Below are positions 1 to 8,697 of a stretch of DNA of 64,000 nucleotides, one piece after another. Origin of the DNA: JBBSJZ01 sp041751935. GTDB lineage: Bacteria > Planctomycetota > Planctomycetia > Pirellulales > Pirellulaceae. The DNA lies in assembly GCA_041751935.1 (NCBI GenBank), contig JBGSIA010000109.1, positions 23,318 through 87,317 of the forward strand, in the 5' to 3' direction. Position 1 is the first letter of the stretch, and each line of letters starts with the position of its first letter. The notes beneath the pieces were generated by a model, which saw only the letters and a list, made by a program, of their open reading frames with translations, ran no database searches and was not told where the DNA came from. The translations under genes were made by a program, and so were the position numbers.

Positions 1-3000
1 CGGACTCCACCAATCCCACTCAGACGGCTTTCCCTGACTCACCCACCACTGAAGTTATCGGCGGCGAGCGTGACATTTCAATCACACGCACTGGAACAAC
101 TGGAAATGTCACGTTGGGCATTGAACCGACGTTGAATCAGTTATCGTTCGGCAGCTCCAGTGGTGCCGGTACGGCGCTAATCCAATACGATGGTGTTGAT
201 GATTCGATCGCACTCGCTGCCACTGGATTGGGTGGAATGAGTTTGAATGCAAATGAAACCAAGTCAGGTGTCGTTTCCGCAGTAAGCAGCAACCCAGTTT
301 CAGGTTCGTTTGAGATTCGCATCTACTCCAGCGCAACCAATTTTTCAACGGCGACGGTGAATTATCCGGCTGGGTCGGAGTCAACGACGATTGAGGTGTT
401 CACTCCGTTCTCAAGTTTTGCTCCGGGCGTGGGCGCCACGGGGCCGGCTAACTTTGATAGTGTCGGTGCGATTGAAAACCGCATCGTCCTGGTTACCGAC
501 CAAGACGTCAAAATCTCGTTGCTCGAATCCAACACGCCTGAAATCGAACAGGTCAACCTGCCCAACACACAATTCGTGTCTCTTGGCGGTCAAGTCTTCT
601 TGGACAATTCCACCACTGCCGCGATGTTCAACAACGGCATCCGGGATGCTGGCGAACCAGGGCGAGATTTAGTCCAAGTCAACCTATACCGCATCACGAA
701 TCCAACTGCTCCGATCGACTTCGCTAATCCAACCGCGACGATGATGACAGGCGCCAATGGAACGTACAAGTTCGAGAATTTGCAGGCCGGTGACTATGTG
801 GTCGCGATCCCGTCGAGCCAATTCGCCACTAGTGCGCGTTTGTTTGGCTTTGTGACCAGTACCGGTAACAATCCAGCGCCGGATCCAGACAACAATGTTG
901 TCGGCGACGACAACGGAGCGCTCAGCACAGCAACCGGTGCTGGCGCAGGATTCGTCGTCAGCCAAGCGATTACACTCACAGCTGGCGGAGAGCCGGATAC
1001 ACCTGTCGATGGCGACGACACGAACAGCAACATGACCGTTGGCTTTGGTTTGATTCCTCTAGTCGACTTGCGGATCGCGAAAACCGTCAACACGACAGCC
1101 TCGACGATCAACGCTGGCGGTACCGCGGTGTTTGATATCGTCGTCGAGAACCTTGGACCTTCCAATGCGACCAATGTTCAAGTCACCGATGCGATCCCAA
1201 CGGGGCTAACCTTCCAGTCGATCGCCAGCTCGACAGGTGGAACGACAACGTTCACGACCAACGGCGGCTCAGCCGGCAATCCGCTAATCGTGACCATTGG
1301 CGATATTCCCTCCGGTACGACGCAGTCCTTCCGGATCATCGCCGCAATCGGCGCGACACAGACCGCCGACATCATGAACACGGCGACTGTCGACAGTAGT
1401 GAGTTTGAAGAGATCCTCACCAACAATACTTCGACAGCCAACTTGAATTTGCCGGAAGCGGATCTCTCGATTGCCAAATCGGCGGTTCCAGCCACCGTTA
1501 ACGCTGGTGAGAATGTCACCTACACGATCGTAGTGACCAACAATGGCCCCGACGCGGCCGCGGGAGTCCAGGTCACTGACCCGCTTCCGCTCGGTGTGAC
1601 TTTTGTACGAGGTTACATCGGTGCTGATCCCGGTGTCGGCAACCCAGATACACGAGTTGCGTTCAACGCGGCAAACCGAACGGTGACTGCCAACGTCGGA
1701 GCGCTGGCGAACCAAGCCACGTCGACACTCACGGTCATTGTTACCGTTCCAGCCAACGCAGATTCACCGCTGAGTAACACCGCGACTGTCAGTCTGACGC
1801 CGGACATCGACAACAACCCAGGCAACGACCAATCGACAGCTCCGACGGCGCTGCAACGATCTGTCGACGTGGGAATTACTAAGACAGCGTCCGCTAATCC
1901 AGTCGCCGGTGGTATCGTCACGTACACGGTCGTGGTGACGAATACGAACGGACCTGGTGACGCTCGCGGTGTTACGGTCACGGATACGCTCGACCCTCGT
2001 CTAACATTCGGCACCTTGAACGCTGGTACCTCGGGCGTAACCAATGCCACCGTGGGCACAGCGCCACGGAACTTGATTTTCAATGTTGGCACACTGCCGG
2101 TGGGAGCAACGCGAACGTTCAGCTACACCGCATCAATCGCAACGTCTGCGACGGGTCAGATTCCGAACACCGCAGTAATAACAACGACGGACATTGACAC
2201 AGTTTCTGCGAACAATATGGACGACGAGCCGATCACCGTCGGACAAAACTTTGACTTGACGATCGACAAATCGGTGAATCTTGCCACCGCAGTTCCTGGT
2301 CAAACTGCTCCGCTGATCTACACGATCGTTGTCAGCCACGCGGCCGGAAGTGTGTCGGATGCTGCAAACGTAACCGTTCGCGATGTTTTGCCAGCCGGTT
2401 TGAGTGGCCAGATTATCTCGGCACCAACGGCAACCGGAGCGCCAACGTTTGATACAACAACGCGTGAAGCAGTGATTAATTTCGCCTCGATTCCGGCGGG
2501 AGAAACTCGCACGATTACGATCACGGCGAACATCGACGCGCCTGCCACCGGCAGCATTGTTAACCCAGCCACGGTGTCCGCACCGGGTGAAACAATTACG
2601 ACCAACAACAGCGACAACGCCACAACGACGTTGACGCCCGATTTCGATGTCACAGTTACCAAGACCACGACGTCAACCAACGTCGGTCCCAGTGATACGG
2701 TGACCTACACGATTGGTGTCAGTAAATCGGGACCGAGTCAAGCTAATAACGTCACCTTCACGGACGCGATTCCCACAGGCTTGACGTTTGTCAGTGGTAC
2801 GCTCAATGGAGTTGCCGTAACGAACAACAGCGGAACGCTTACCGTGCCCCAATTCAACTTGGCGAATAACACTCCAATCACAGGAACATTGACATTCACG
2901 GTCAATCCGACTGCGACGGGAATCGTTACGAACACGGCAATGGTCTCCGCCGCTGGTGAAAGCAACCTCAACAACAACACCGCCAGTGTACCGGTAACCG

Positions 3001-3791
3001 TGGTGCCGAGAGTTGACTTGCGTGTGGCGAAGACCGTCAACTCGGCGACCGCCGCTCCCAACGCAACGCTGACCTATACGATCACCGTCACCAACGATGG
3101 GCCATCCACTGCCGCTGCGGTACAGGCAATCGATACCCTGCCGGCCGGTGTTACGTTTGTCAGTGGTACCGGTCCCAACGGTGCGCTGTCAGCACCCAAC
3201 GCACAGCGACAAATCACTGTTGCTGGTGGCGACTTGGCAGCAAACGGTTCGTTCACCATCACGATCAACGCAACGGTGAATGCCGCCACCACCGGGGCAC
3301 TGCAGAACTCGGTCACGGTGAGCACAACTACCTCAGAACCTAACCTGGCAAATAACACCGCTACGGCGTCAACAACCGTTACGCAACCAATTTCGTCACT
3401 GTCAGGTCGAGTTTACGTCGATACGAATCGGAACAACGTGTTCGATGCCGGTGACACCGGCCAAGGCGGAATCACGGTCCAGTTGAGCGGTACAACGACC
3501 GCTGGTGCTCCCGTATCGGCAACTCAAGTCACTGCGGCTGACGGAACCTACAATTTCCAAAACCTTGCGGCAGGAACCTATCAAGTCCTCCGCACTGACA
3601 CTGGTGTGCCATCGAACTTGCGCGATAGTACCGAGCAAATCGGAACGGGCACCACAAACACACCGACTGTCAATGACCTGGACAACATGTTCACACAGGT
3701 TGGCATTGGCGAGAACGCAGTGGCATCCAACTTTAACTTCGCACTGGTTAACGATCCAGTATCAAAACGACGTTTCTTGGCAAGCAGCTAA
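1..3791 (+). CDS. Giant DUF11 / SdrD-B repeat surface protein, 5' end outside window
   Basis: The reading frame is already open at base 3, so this is the C-terminal part of a larger protein; the first possible internal start (TTG at 114) is not the real one. An SdrD/Cna-B-like domain lies near 570-1050. Six DUF11-type repeats of about 390 bp follow, opening at about 1063, 1456, 1864, 2251, 2642 and 3013 with variants of VDLRIAKTVN and containing 'TYTIVVTNNGPD'-like cores. A last SdrD-B domain (3393-3760, GRVYVDTNRNNVFDAGD) carries calcium-binding-like Asp/Asn residues. The protein ends in SKRRFLASS, a short basic and hydrophobic tail without a transmembrane helix. DUF11 and SdrD-B modules typically build secreted or surface-attached fibrous proteins. 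An adhesive or structural envelope role is inferred. The family call is firm; the function is not. Confidence 0.88.
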   Translation, partial: DSTNPTQTAFPDSPTTEVIGGERDISITRTGTTGNVTLGIEPTLNQLSFGSSSGAGTALIQYDGVDDSIALAATGLGGMSLNANETKSGVVSAVSSNPVSGSFEIRIYSSATNFSTATVNYPAGSESTTIEVFTPFSSFAPGVGATGPANFDSVGAIENRIVLVTDQDVKISLLESNTPEIEQVNLPNTQFVSLGGQVFLDNSTTAAMFNNGIRDAGEPGRDLVQVNLYRITNPTAPIDFANPTATMMTGANGTYKFENLQAGDYVVAIPSSQFATSARLFGFVTSTGNNPAPDPDNNVVGDDNGALSTATGAGAGFVVSQAITLTAGGEPDTPVDGDDTNSNMTVGFGLIPLVDLRIAKTVNTTASTINAGGTAVFDIVVENLGPSNATNVQVTDAIPTGLTFQSIASSTGGTTTFTTNGGSAGNPLIVTIGDIPSGTTQSFRIIAAIGATQTADIMNTATVDSSEFEEILTNNTSTANLNLPEADLSIAKSAVPATVNAGENVTYTIVVTNNGPDAAAGVQVTDPLPLGVTFVRGYIGADPGVGNPDTRVAFNAANRTVTANVGALANQATSTLTVIVTVPANADSPLSNTATVSLTPDIDNNPGNDQSTAPTALQRSVDVGITKTASANPVAGGIVTYTVVVTNTNGPGDARGVTVTDTLDPRLTFGTLNAGTSGVTNATVGTAPRNLIFNVGTLPVGATRTFSYTASIATSATGQIPNTAVITTTDIDTVSANNMDDEPITVGQNFDLTIDKSVNLATAVPGQTAPLIYTIVVSHAAGSVSDAANVTVRDVLPAGLSGQIISAPTATGAPTFDTTTREAVINFASIPAGETRTITITANIDAPATGSIVNPATVSAPGETITTNNSDNATTTLTPDFDVTVTKTTTSTNVGPSDTVTYTIGVSKSGPSQANNVTFTDAIPTGLTFVSGTLNGVAVTNNSGTLTVPQFNLANNTPITGTLTFTVNPTATGIVTNTAMVSAAGESNLNNNTASVPVTVVPRVDLRVAKTVNSATAAPNATLTYTITVTNDGPSTAAAVQAIDTLPAGVTFVSGTGPNGALSAPNAQRQITVAGGDLAANGSFTITINATVNAATTGALQNSVTVSTTTSEPNLANNTATASTTVTQPISSLSGRVYVDTNRNNVFDAGDTGQGGITVQLSGTTTAGAPVSATQVTAADGTYNFQNLAAGTYQVLRTDTGVPSNLRDSTEQIGTGTTNTPTVNDLDNMFTQVGIGENAVASNFNFALVNDPVSKRRFLASS

Positions 3792-3908
3792 CGGCTGATG
3801 ATGTGTGAACGGTGACGCCCTAATCGGGAGCCGGTGATTGTTATCAATCAGGGTCGTCACAGATCGATCACACATTTCGCTGTTGAGTCGCATCTCAGGA
3901 AATGCAAA

Positions 3909-3941
3909 CGCTTGGCCTTCGGGGGGAGGCCAAGCGTTTTT
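3909..3941 (+). terminator. Rho-independent terminator after the surface-protein gene
   Basis: A perfect 10-bp stem (CGCTTGGCCT at 3909-3918 with AGGCCAAGCG at 3927-3936) encloses an 8-nt loop and is followed by five T residues. It lies between two convergent genes. An A-rich stretch on its left (3906-3908) may give weak activity for the minus-strand gene as well. Confidence 0.9.
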
Positions 3942-3948
3942 CGTTTAT

Positions 3949-5331
3949 CTACTCATGACTCATTAATTCAGCCGACTGCTCTTCCGACTCTTTTGCCGTC
4001 TGGCGAACGATCGCTGCCTCAATTGCTTCTTGTACGAAATCTCTCAGCTCGATCACTCGCGCCACGTCCGGCGCATTCACTTGAAGCGTTTCGAGTTCTG
4101 CAAGTACTCCCTCCAGTTCTCGCAGTTGATTCTCTTTGTAATACGACAGATTTCTGACAACATATTCTCTTTCGTGTGTTCCTTGCCAATACCCGAACTG
4201 TCGCATCGCAATTTCGTCAGCTCGTACTAAAAGTTTGTTTCGAATCCATGCTTCAGGCTGTTTCCGCTTGATCGCATCAACTAGCGCTTTGATCATCGGC
4301 GAGTTACTGTCACGCTCCGGAAACTTTGGCATTGGGTCCCACACCGTAAGAAATGCGTCTTGTCCGTATGACTGCATCGCGTCGATCGCAGCATCCACAT
4401 GACCTTGCCCTAACAACGAATCAACGTTTGCTGCCCGGTACAATCGAGGCTGAAAATAGATCGCAGCGGGCACGATGATTACGAGAAACAGAAGCGGTAC
4501 AAGCCAAACCAATGAGTGCAATCGGCTAGTACGGAGATTCGAGTTGGTTTCATCGCTCTGATTATCCTGATCACGCTTCCCGATGATAACCAACGACACA
4601 ATCCACAGTACGGCAACCGGAATGAAACCGTAGAAGATGCCACCCAGCACAGTCTCATTGAAGTTGTGTAGAATTTGCTGTGTTTGTGTTAATCGCAGTC
4701 CGCCCATCAGCGAAACCAACGACAGTACCCTATTTAGCAGCGCAAAGAACGCGATCGCCATGCAAGGCAGCAATATCCAAATCAGAGATCCAATAAACGG
4801 AACTCGGTAATACACCGATACGAAACGGGCGAAAAGTGCGACTCGCCACAATGAAACGATGGAAAGTGCAGCTAGATTGAATCGCAGTGCCGAAATCTCG
4901 TCGGTAAGGACCTCGACGGGGACCGCGTACAGCCATGCCAACGGCGCGGTCATCCAGTAACCGGTGAGAAAGACGCCGTACCGTTTCACATATGAGCCCC
5001 AGCTACGCTCAAAGGGAAAATGCTTCCGTGCATAGCAAGATGCTTCAACGAACAGAAACAGAATCACTGACACAAAGAGTGACGCTGCAAATGGTGCCAG
5101 CAAGTCCATCGGCTGGTGAACGAAGCTGACGGCGTCGTACTCTCGCGCCAGTGCCGCCGTACACACCAGCGATGCTGCGAAGAAAATTGCTCGCGGGGTC
5201 GCAATCAGCCGCTCGATCGACGACTGAGATCCAAAGAGGAACCCAACCACGTCCGTCAATCGAAATGTTGGCAACGCTTCGCTGTCGACCACGGTTTCGG
5301 CGGAAGCACGCTGTTGGATCGCTGCACTCAT
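3949..5331 (-). CDS. Polytopic membrane protein of unknown function
   Basis: 460 residues, not recognised as a named family. The N-terminal two thirds contain about six to seven hydrophobic segments (roughly residues 45-62, 78-98, 125-140, 155-175, 180-200, 230-255, 275-295). The C-terminal third is soluble and helical, with charged Glu-rich stretches and no catalytic motif I can see. The layout, an integral-membrane block plus a helical tail, recalls Yip1-like proteins but I cannot confirm that. Its ATG overlaps the stop of the upstream radical SAM gene (ATGA at 5328-5331), so the two are probably translationally coupled and it is the last gene of the eboE-pdxJ operon. A part in handling the radical SAM product is only a guess from context. 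Confidence 0.75.
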   Translation of the reverse strand: MSAAIQQRASAETVVDSEALPTFRLTDVVGFLFGSQSSIERLIATPRAIFFAASLVCTAALAREYDAVSFVHQPMDLLAPFAASLFVSVILFLFVEASCYARKHFPFERSWGSYVKRYGVFLTGYWMTAPLAWLYAVPVEVLTDEISALRFNLAALSIVSLWRVALFARFVSVYYRVPFIGSLIWILLPCMAIAFFALLNRVLSLVSLMGGLRLTQTQQILHNFNETVLGGIFYGFIPVAVLWIVSLVIIGKRDQDNQSDETNSNLRTSRLHSLVWLVPLLFLVIIVPAAIYFQPRLYRAANVDSLLGQGHVDAAIDAMQSYGQDAFLTVWDPMPKFPERDSNSPMIKALVDAIKRKQPEAWIRNKLLVRADEIAMRQFGYWQGTHEREYVVRNLSYYKENQLRELEGVLAELETLQVNAPDVARVIELRDFVQEAIEAAIVRQTAKESEEQSAELMSHE

Positions 5332-6644
5332 GGAAGCTTCTTTTGTGTTCGTCGAATGGATTTTCTGATTAGGTCACGTCGTGATTGTGCCGGCGGACGA
5401 AATGTTCGTTCTACCAATCTCATGAATCCATCTTGCAAATCACCGACCGTCATTTGATCTGGTTGGTAGACAACATCAAACAAGGTGTACCGAGAGAAGT
5501 CACGAAACAGCAATCGTCCTTGTTGTTGTAACGATTCATAAAGGCTTGTGCCAGGAAACGGGGTTTGTAGGGTGAGTTGGATCTCCGCAAAGGGTGCCTC
5601 ATCGAGATAGTCAGCCAGTCGCTCCAGCGAGGCTTGCGTTTCACCCTCAGCGCCGACGATAAAACACGCGTTGACCGCAATGCCTGCTTCTTGAATGGTT
5701 TGACATGCCTGGGTCATTCGTTCCAGTTCCGCGGTCTTAGCTCCCATTCCTGGATAGCGAAATACGCTTGACTCCATTCCGATCAGGATCTGGCGACATC
5801 CGCTGCCGGCGATTTGTTGCAATAGTTTTTGGTTGAGCGCAATGCGCCAATCGGATTCCGTGAACCAGCGAGCTTGATGTGACGCGAGTGCCTCGAGCAT
5901 TGGACCATGGTCGCGATTCGAAGCAAAAGTGTTGTCGTCGGCTAGCTCAATCCACGGTCGACGCTGTCGCGAAGAAATCAGCTCCAATTCACGAGTGATC
6001 ATCGTATCTGGCTTGACGCGAGCTGGCCCCAACAAACGACTGGCTGCACAAAAACTGCATGCCCAAGGACAGCCGCGCAGGGTTTGAATTGTGTAGCGTG
6101 GCGGACGGACCGCGCCGAGCAAATCCCATCGCGGCAGCGGAGAATTCTCGAACCGGTAAGTTCCATCCGCGTGGTACTCACGCTGTAAGCGGTCGCCGAT
6201 CCAGTCTTCAAGCAGCTTGGGGAACGATGTTTCACCGTCGCCGCGCACGATCACGTCAAAGGTGTTGCGAAGATGCCCGGGAGCGGCGGTTGCATGTAGT
6301 CCGCCGACGACCGTTACGCATCCGCTGGGCCTCAGCAAATTACTCAGCGCCCCAGCCCTATCGGCGGCAGGAGTCAATGTCGAAAACGCGACTACATCCG
6401 GACGGCTTGCTTGAATTTCATCGACAACTTCGTCAAGTGGACGATGCCCGTCATCCTGAACGAGCGTTTGCTCCCAACGATGATCAACCAGACCTGCCAG
6501 TGTCAACAGTCCCAATGGTGGAAGCTGTGAAAGCGCCGCTGCACGCCGCGACAGCCCCGGCATTCTCATGCCCAGCTTGAGCAAAGCCTCTTGGCCCACC
6601 CTCAATCCACTCATCGATACGAGCGTCAAACGATGAGGCTTCAT
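5328..6644 (-). CDS. B12-binding-domain radical SAM protein
   Basis: 438 residues. The N-terminal ~150 residues look like a cobalamin-binding Rossmann domain (PDVVAFSTLTPAADRAG, then VTVVGGLHATAAPGHL), followed by the radical SAM core with the cluster motif CPWACSFC (C-x3-C-x2-C) near residues 190-197. Later elements (GMESSVFRYPG, FIVGAEGETQ, LTLQTPFPGTSLYE) match the usual barrel strands of the B12-binding SAM group (BchE / hopanoid-methylase / MiaB-like architecture). Such enzymes use a [4Fe-4S] cluster to generate a 5'-deoxyadenosyl radical, often with cobalamin for methylation or rearrangement; the substrate cannot be read here. It lies 10 bp downstream of pdxJ and overlaps the next gene by 4 bp, so it belongs to the same transcript. 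The lineage often uses such proteins in lipid or pigment modification, but that is inference. Confidence 0.87.
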   Translation of the reverse strand: MKPHRLTLVSMSGLRVGQEALLKLGMRMPGLSRRAAALSQLPPLGLLTLAGLVDHRWEQTLVQDDGHRPLDEVVDEIQASRPDVVAFSTLTPAADRAGALSNLLRPSGCVTVVGGLHATAAPGHLRNTFDVIVRGDGETSFPKLLEDWIGDRLQREYHADGTYRFENSPLPRWDLLGAVRPPRYTIQTLRGCPWACSFCAASRLLGPARVKPDTMITRELELISSRQRRPWIELADDNTFASNRDHGPMLEALASHQARWFTESDWRIALNQKLLQQIAGSGCRQILIGMESSVFRYPGMGAKTAELERMTQACQTIQEAGIAVNACFIVGAEGETQASLERLADYLDEAPFAEIQLTLQTPFPGTSLYESLQQQGRLLFRDFSRYTLFDVVYQPDQMTVGDLQDGFMRLVERTFRPPAQSRRDLIRKSIRRTQKKLP

Positions 6645-6654
6645 CGTCCGTGGC

Positions 6655-7380
6655 TCACCGTCGGCTGCCGCGCCAAATCGCGGTTTTCATCTCCGCAACC
6701 GCCTCCTTCATTCCAACCATTACCGCGCGACTGACGATCGCATGACCGATGTTCAGCTCAGCCATATTGTCAATCGCCGCAACGTCGTAGACGTTGGTAT
6801 AGTTCAGTCCATGTCCCGCGTGCAGTCGCATGCCATGCTTGGTAATCAGTTTGCCGCACTCGACCAGCCGGTTGAACTGCCGAATTCGTTCCTCGCGTCT
6901 TGCCAACGCGTACGGACCAGTATGCAACTCGACCGCATCAACGCCCAACCGTGCCGCAGCTTCGATCTGTTTCGGTTCTGGATCGAGAAACAAACTGACG
7001 AGAATGTTCGTCTGCTTGATGCGATCAACGGACCGGGCAATTCGCCCCGAGTCCGCGTCAACATCCAAGCCGCCTTCGGTTGTAACTTCCTCGCGGCTTT
7101 CCGGCACAAGCAGCGCCCAATCTGGTTTTACGCGGCAACAAATTGCAACCACATCGTCGGCACACGCCAATTCCATGTTGGTTTTGACAGTTACTGTCTT
7201 AATCAGCACTTCGACATCGCGGTCTTGGATATGACGGCGATCCTCTCGCAAATGAAACGTGATTCCATCCGCGCCGCCTTGCTCGGCAAGTGCCGCAGCG
7301 ATAACCGGATCGGGTTCATAGGTCCGTCGCGCCTGACGCACCGTTGCCACGTGGTCGATGTTAACACCCAATTCAATCAT
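6655..7380 (-). CDS. pdxJ: Pyridoxine 5'-phosphate synthase
   Basis: 241 residues, the normal PdxJ length. It condenses 1-deoxyxylulose 5-phosphate with 3-amino-2-oxopropyl phosphate to pyridoxine 5'-phosphate, the last ring-forming step of DXP-dependent vitamin B6 synthesis in the cytosol. Family hallmarks are easy to see: the opening LGVNIDHVATVRQAR, DGITFHLREDRRHIQD, LVPESREEVTTEGG, FLDPEPKQIEAA, VELHTGPYA, and LHAGHGLNYTNV with the phosphate-loop region near the end (LNIGHAIVSRAV). The start is an ATG whose 5' side lies 2 bp after the stop of the eboE-like gene, which indicates one operon. The partner gene pdxA is not in the window. Confidence 0.97.
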   Translation of the reverse strand: MIELGVNIDHVATVRQARRTYEPDPVIAAALAEQGGADGITFHLREDRRHIQDRDVEVLIKTVTVKTNMELACADDVVAICCRVKPDWALLVPESREEVTTEGGLDVDADSGRIARSVDRIKQTNILVSLFLDPEPKQIEAAARLGVDAVELHTGPYALARREERIRQFNRLVECGKLITKHGMRLHAGHGLNYTNVYDVAAIDNMAELNIGHAIVSRAVMVGMKEAVAEMKTAIWRGSRR

Positions 7381-7382
7381 TA

Positions 7383-8618
7383 TTACAAGCTCTCAACAAT
7401 TGCACGTTTTAACCAACGTATTTCATTCGCAATATCGTCTGCCAATTCACGTCGGCGCATCGATTCGGGAAGCACCGTCCAGGCATACGTCTCGACTTCC
7501 AGGTGCCCGGTAAAATCGATTTTTGTGGATCTCGTATCGCTGTCGCATAACAATGTTTTCAGACACTGCAACACTTCCGCATGGCTTGTTGTCAAATGCC
7601 CAAAACGTTCCAGAAAAATTGGTACATGAAAGTGGATGACCCATCGCAAGTCACCGTTGACCGGGTCCGCCATCCCGCCACTCTGTTTCGCCGCGATTCT
7701 TGTTGCCTTGAGTAGCTGCGGTAAGTCCTCTTCTAAAACGAACGAGCCATCCTGTTGCATCCGACCCGTTTGATGCAAATAGCGGTCTTCGGCAAACGCT
7801 GACAATTGGTCGATCGCCTCGATACGGCGACCGATGGCCATCGATTGCCAATCCACGACAATCGCGCTGCTGACTTGTACCTTGCCGATGCCGATTCCCG
7901 CAGTTGCATATCGCGAAATTGTTTCTGACTGTGACTCCATCACGACCGCCGAATGACAAACGTCGTGACAAACCGTGATGTACTGGCGATGAAGGGGCTC
8001 GGGCAATTCAGACTCGAACCAATCGATGATGTCACCGGCCGAGTCGATGTGGCAACCTGGTTCCGGTTCGATCGCGACAACAATGCGGCGACCGGTATGC
8101 GAGTGAATACTCTCCAAAAACAAGGCCATTTCTCGTAGGTTCGCACCCGCTTGACGCAGTTGACTCGGCTGCATCACATCGGTTGTCCAGGCAATAGGAA
8201 GCGTACTGATGGAACCCACCGGTTCGTCCTCGGGTAACAGTACCGCGAGTACTTCCGCCAGACATTTTGTGTACTCCAGTCGCTCCAATTGCCACCACGT
8301 TGGTCGATAGACGCGATGCTTGACGACCTCCTGGTGAAAATTGTCGTAGGGGAAACCGTTGATGGTGAAGGCACGAAAATTCAGCTTGCTTAGCCATGCG
8401 GAGAAGTCGGCGGCGCCTCCGCGACGTAATTCATCGGCGGCTTGATGCGGCAGCCAAAGGCCCAGTCCAAGCGGCTCGCCATCGCTGAGCGACTCGCGGA
8501 CTTTTACGGCGTAATTCGACAAATTCTCACGAATCGTGGCCAAATCGATTCCCGGATGGACGTTCGTGCAATAGCCGAGGCTCAACGTTGGGGTCGACAA
8601 AGTACTCTCCGTGGTCAC
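7383..8618 (-). CDS. eboE: EboE-like TIM-barrel protein (putative metabolite traffic protein)
   Basis: 411 residues with the features I associate with EboE: an opening LGYCTNVHPGIDLATIRENL, a GLGLWLPHQAADEL stretch, FTINGFPYDNFHQEVVKHRVY, and an AIEPEPGCHIDSAGD strand followed by VCHDVCHSAVV, consistent with a xylose-isomerase-like TIM barrel with His/Asp/Glu metal ligands. Ebo proteins are thought to move or process precursors between cytoplasm and periplasm (scytonemin, ubiquinone-like or other cyclised metabolites, depending on organism). The other ebo genes are not adjacent; instead pdxJ follows after 2 bp, then a radical SAM gene. Translation appears to begin at GTG (8616-8618); no clear Shine-Dalgarno is seen. 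The gene is divergent from the M1 peptidase gene with only 79 bp between them. Confidence 0.78.
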   Translation of the reverse strand: MTTESTLSTPTLSLGYCTNVHPGIDLATIRENLSNYAVKVRESLSDGEPLGLGLWLPHQAADELRRGGAADFSAWLSKLNFRAFTINGFPYDNFHQEVVKHRVYRPTWWQLERLEYTKCLAEVLAVLLPEDEPVGSISTLPIAWTTDVMQPSQLRQAGANLREMALFLESIHSHTGRRIVVAIEPEPGCHIDSAGDIIDWFESELPEPLHRQYITVCHDVCHSAVVMESQSETISRYATAGIGIGKVQVSSAIVVDWQSMAIGRRIEAIDQLSAFAEDRYLHQTGRMQQDGSFVLEEDLPQLLKATRIAAKQSGGMADPVNGDLRWVIHFHVPIFLERFGHLTTSHAEVLQCLKTLLCDSDTRSTKIDFTGHLEVETYAWTVLPESMRRRELADDIANEIRWLKRAIVESL

Positions 8619-8697
8619 TCTTGAGCATAAAACCAGACTAAACTAGCTGCACAACTTTATCGCATTCACTCGCCTCGACTGCCAGACGACTAACGCC

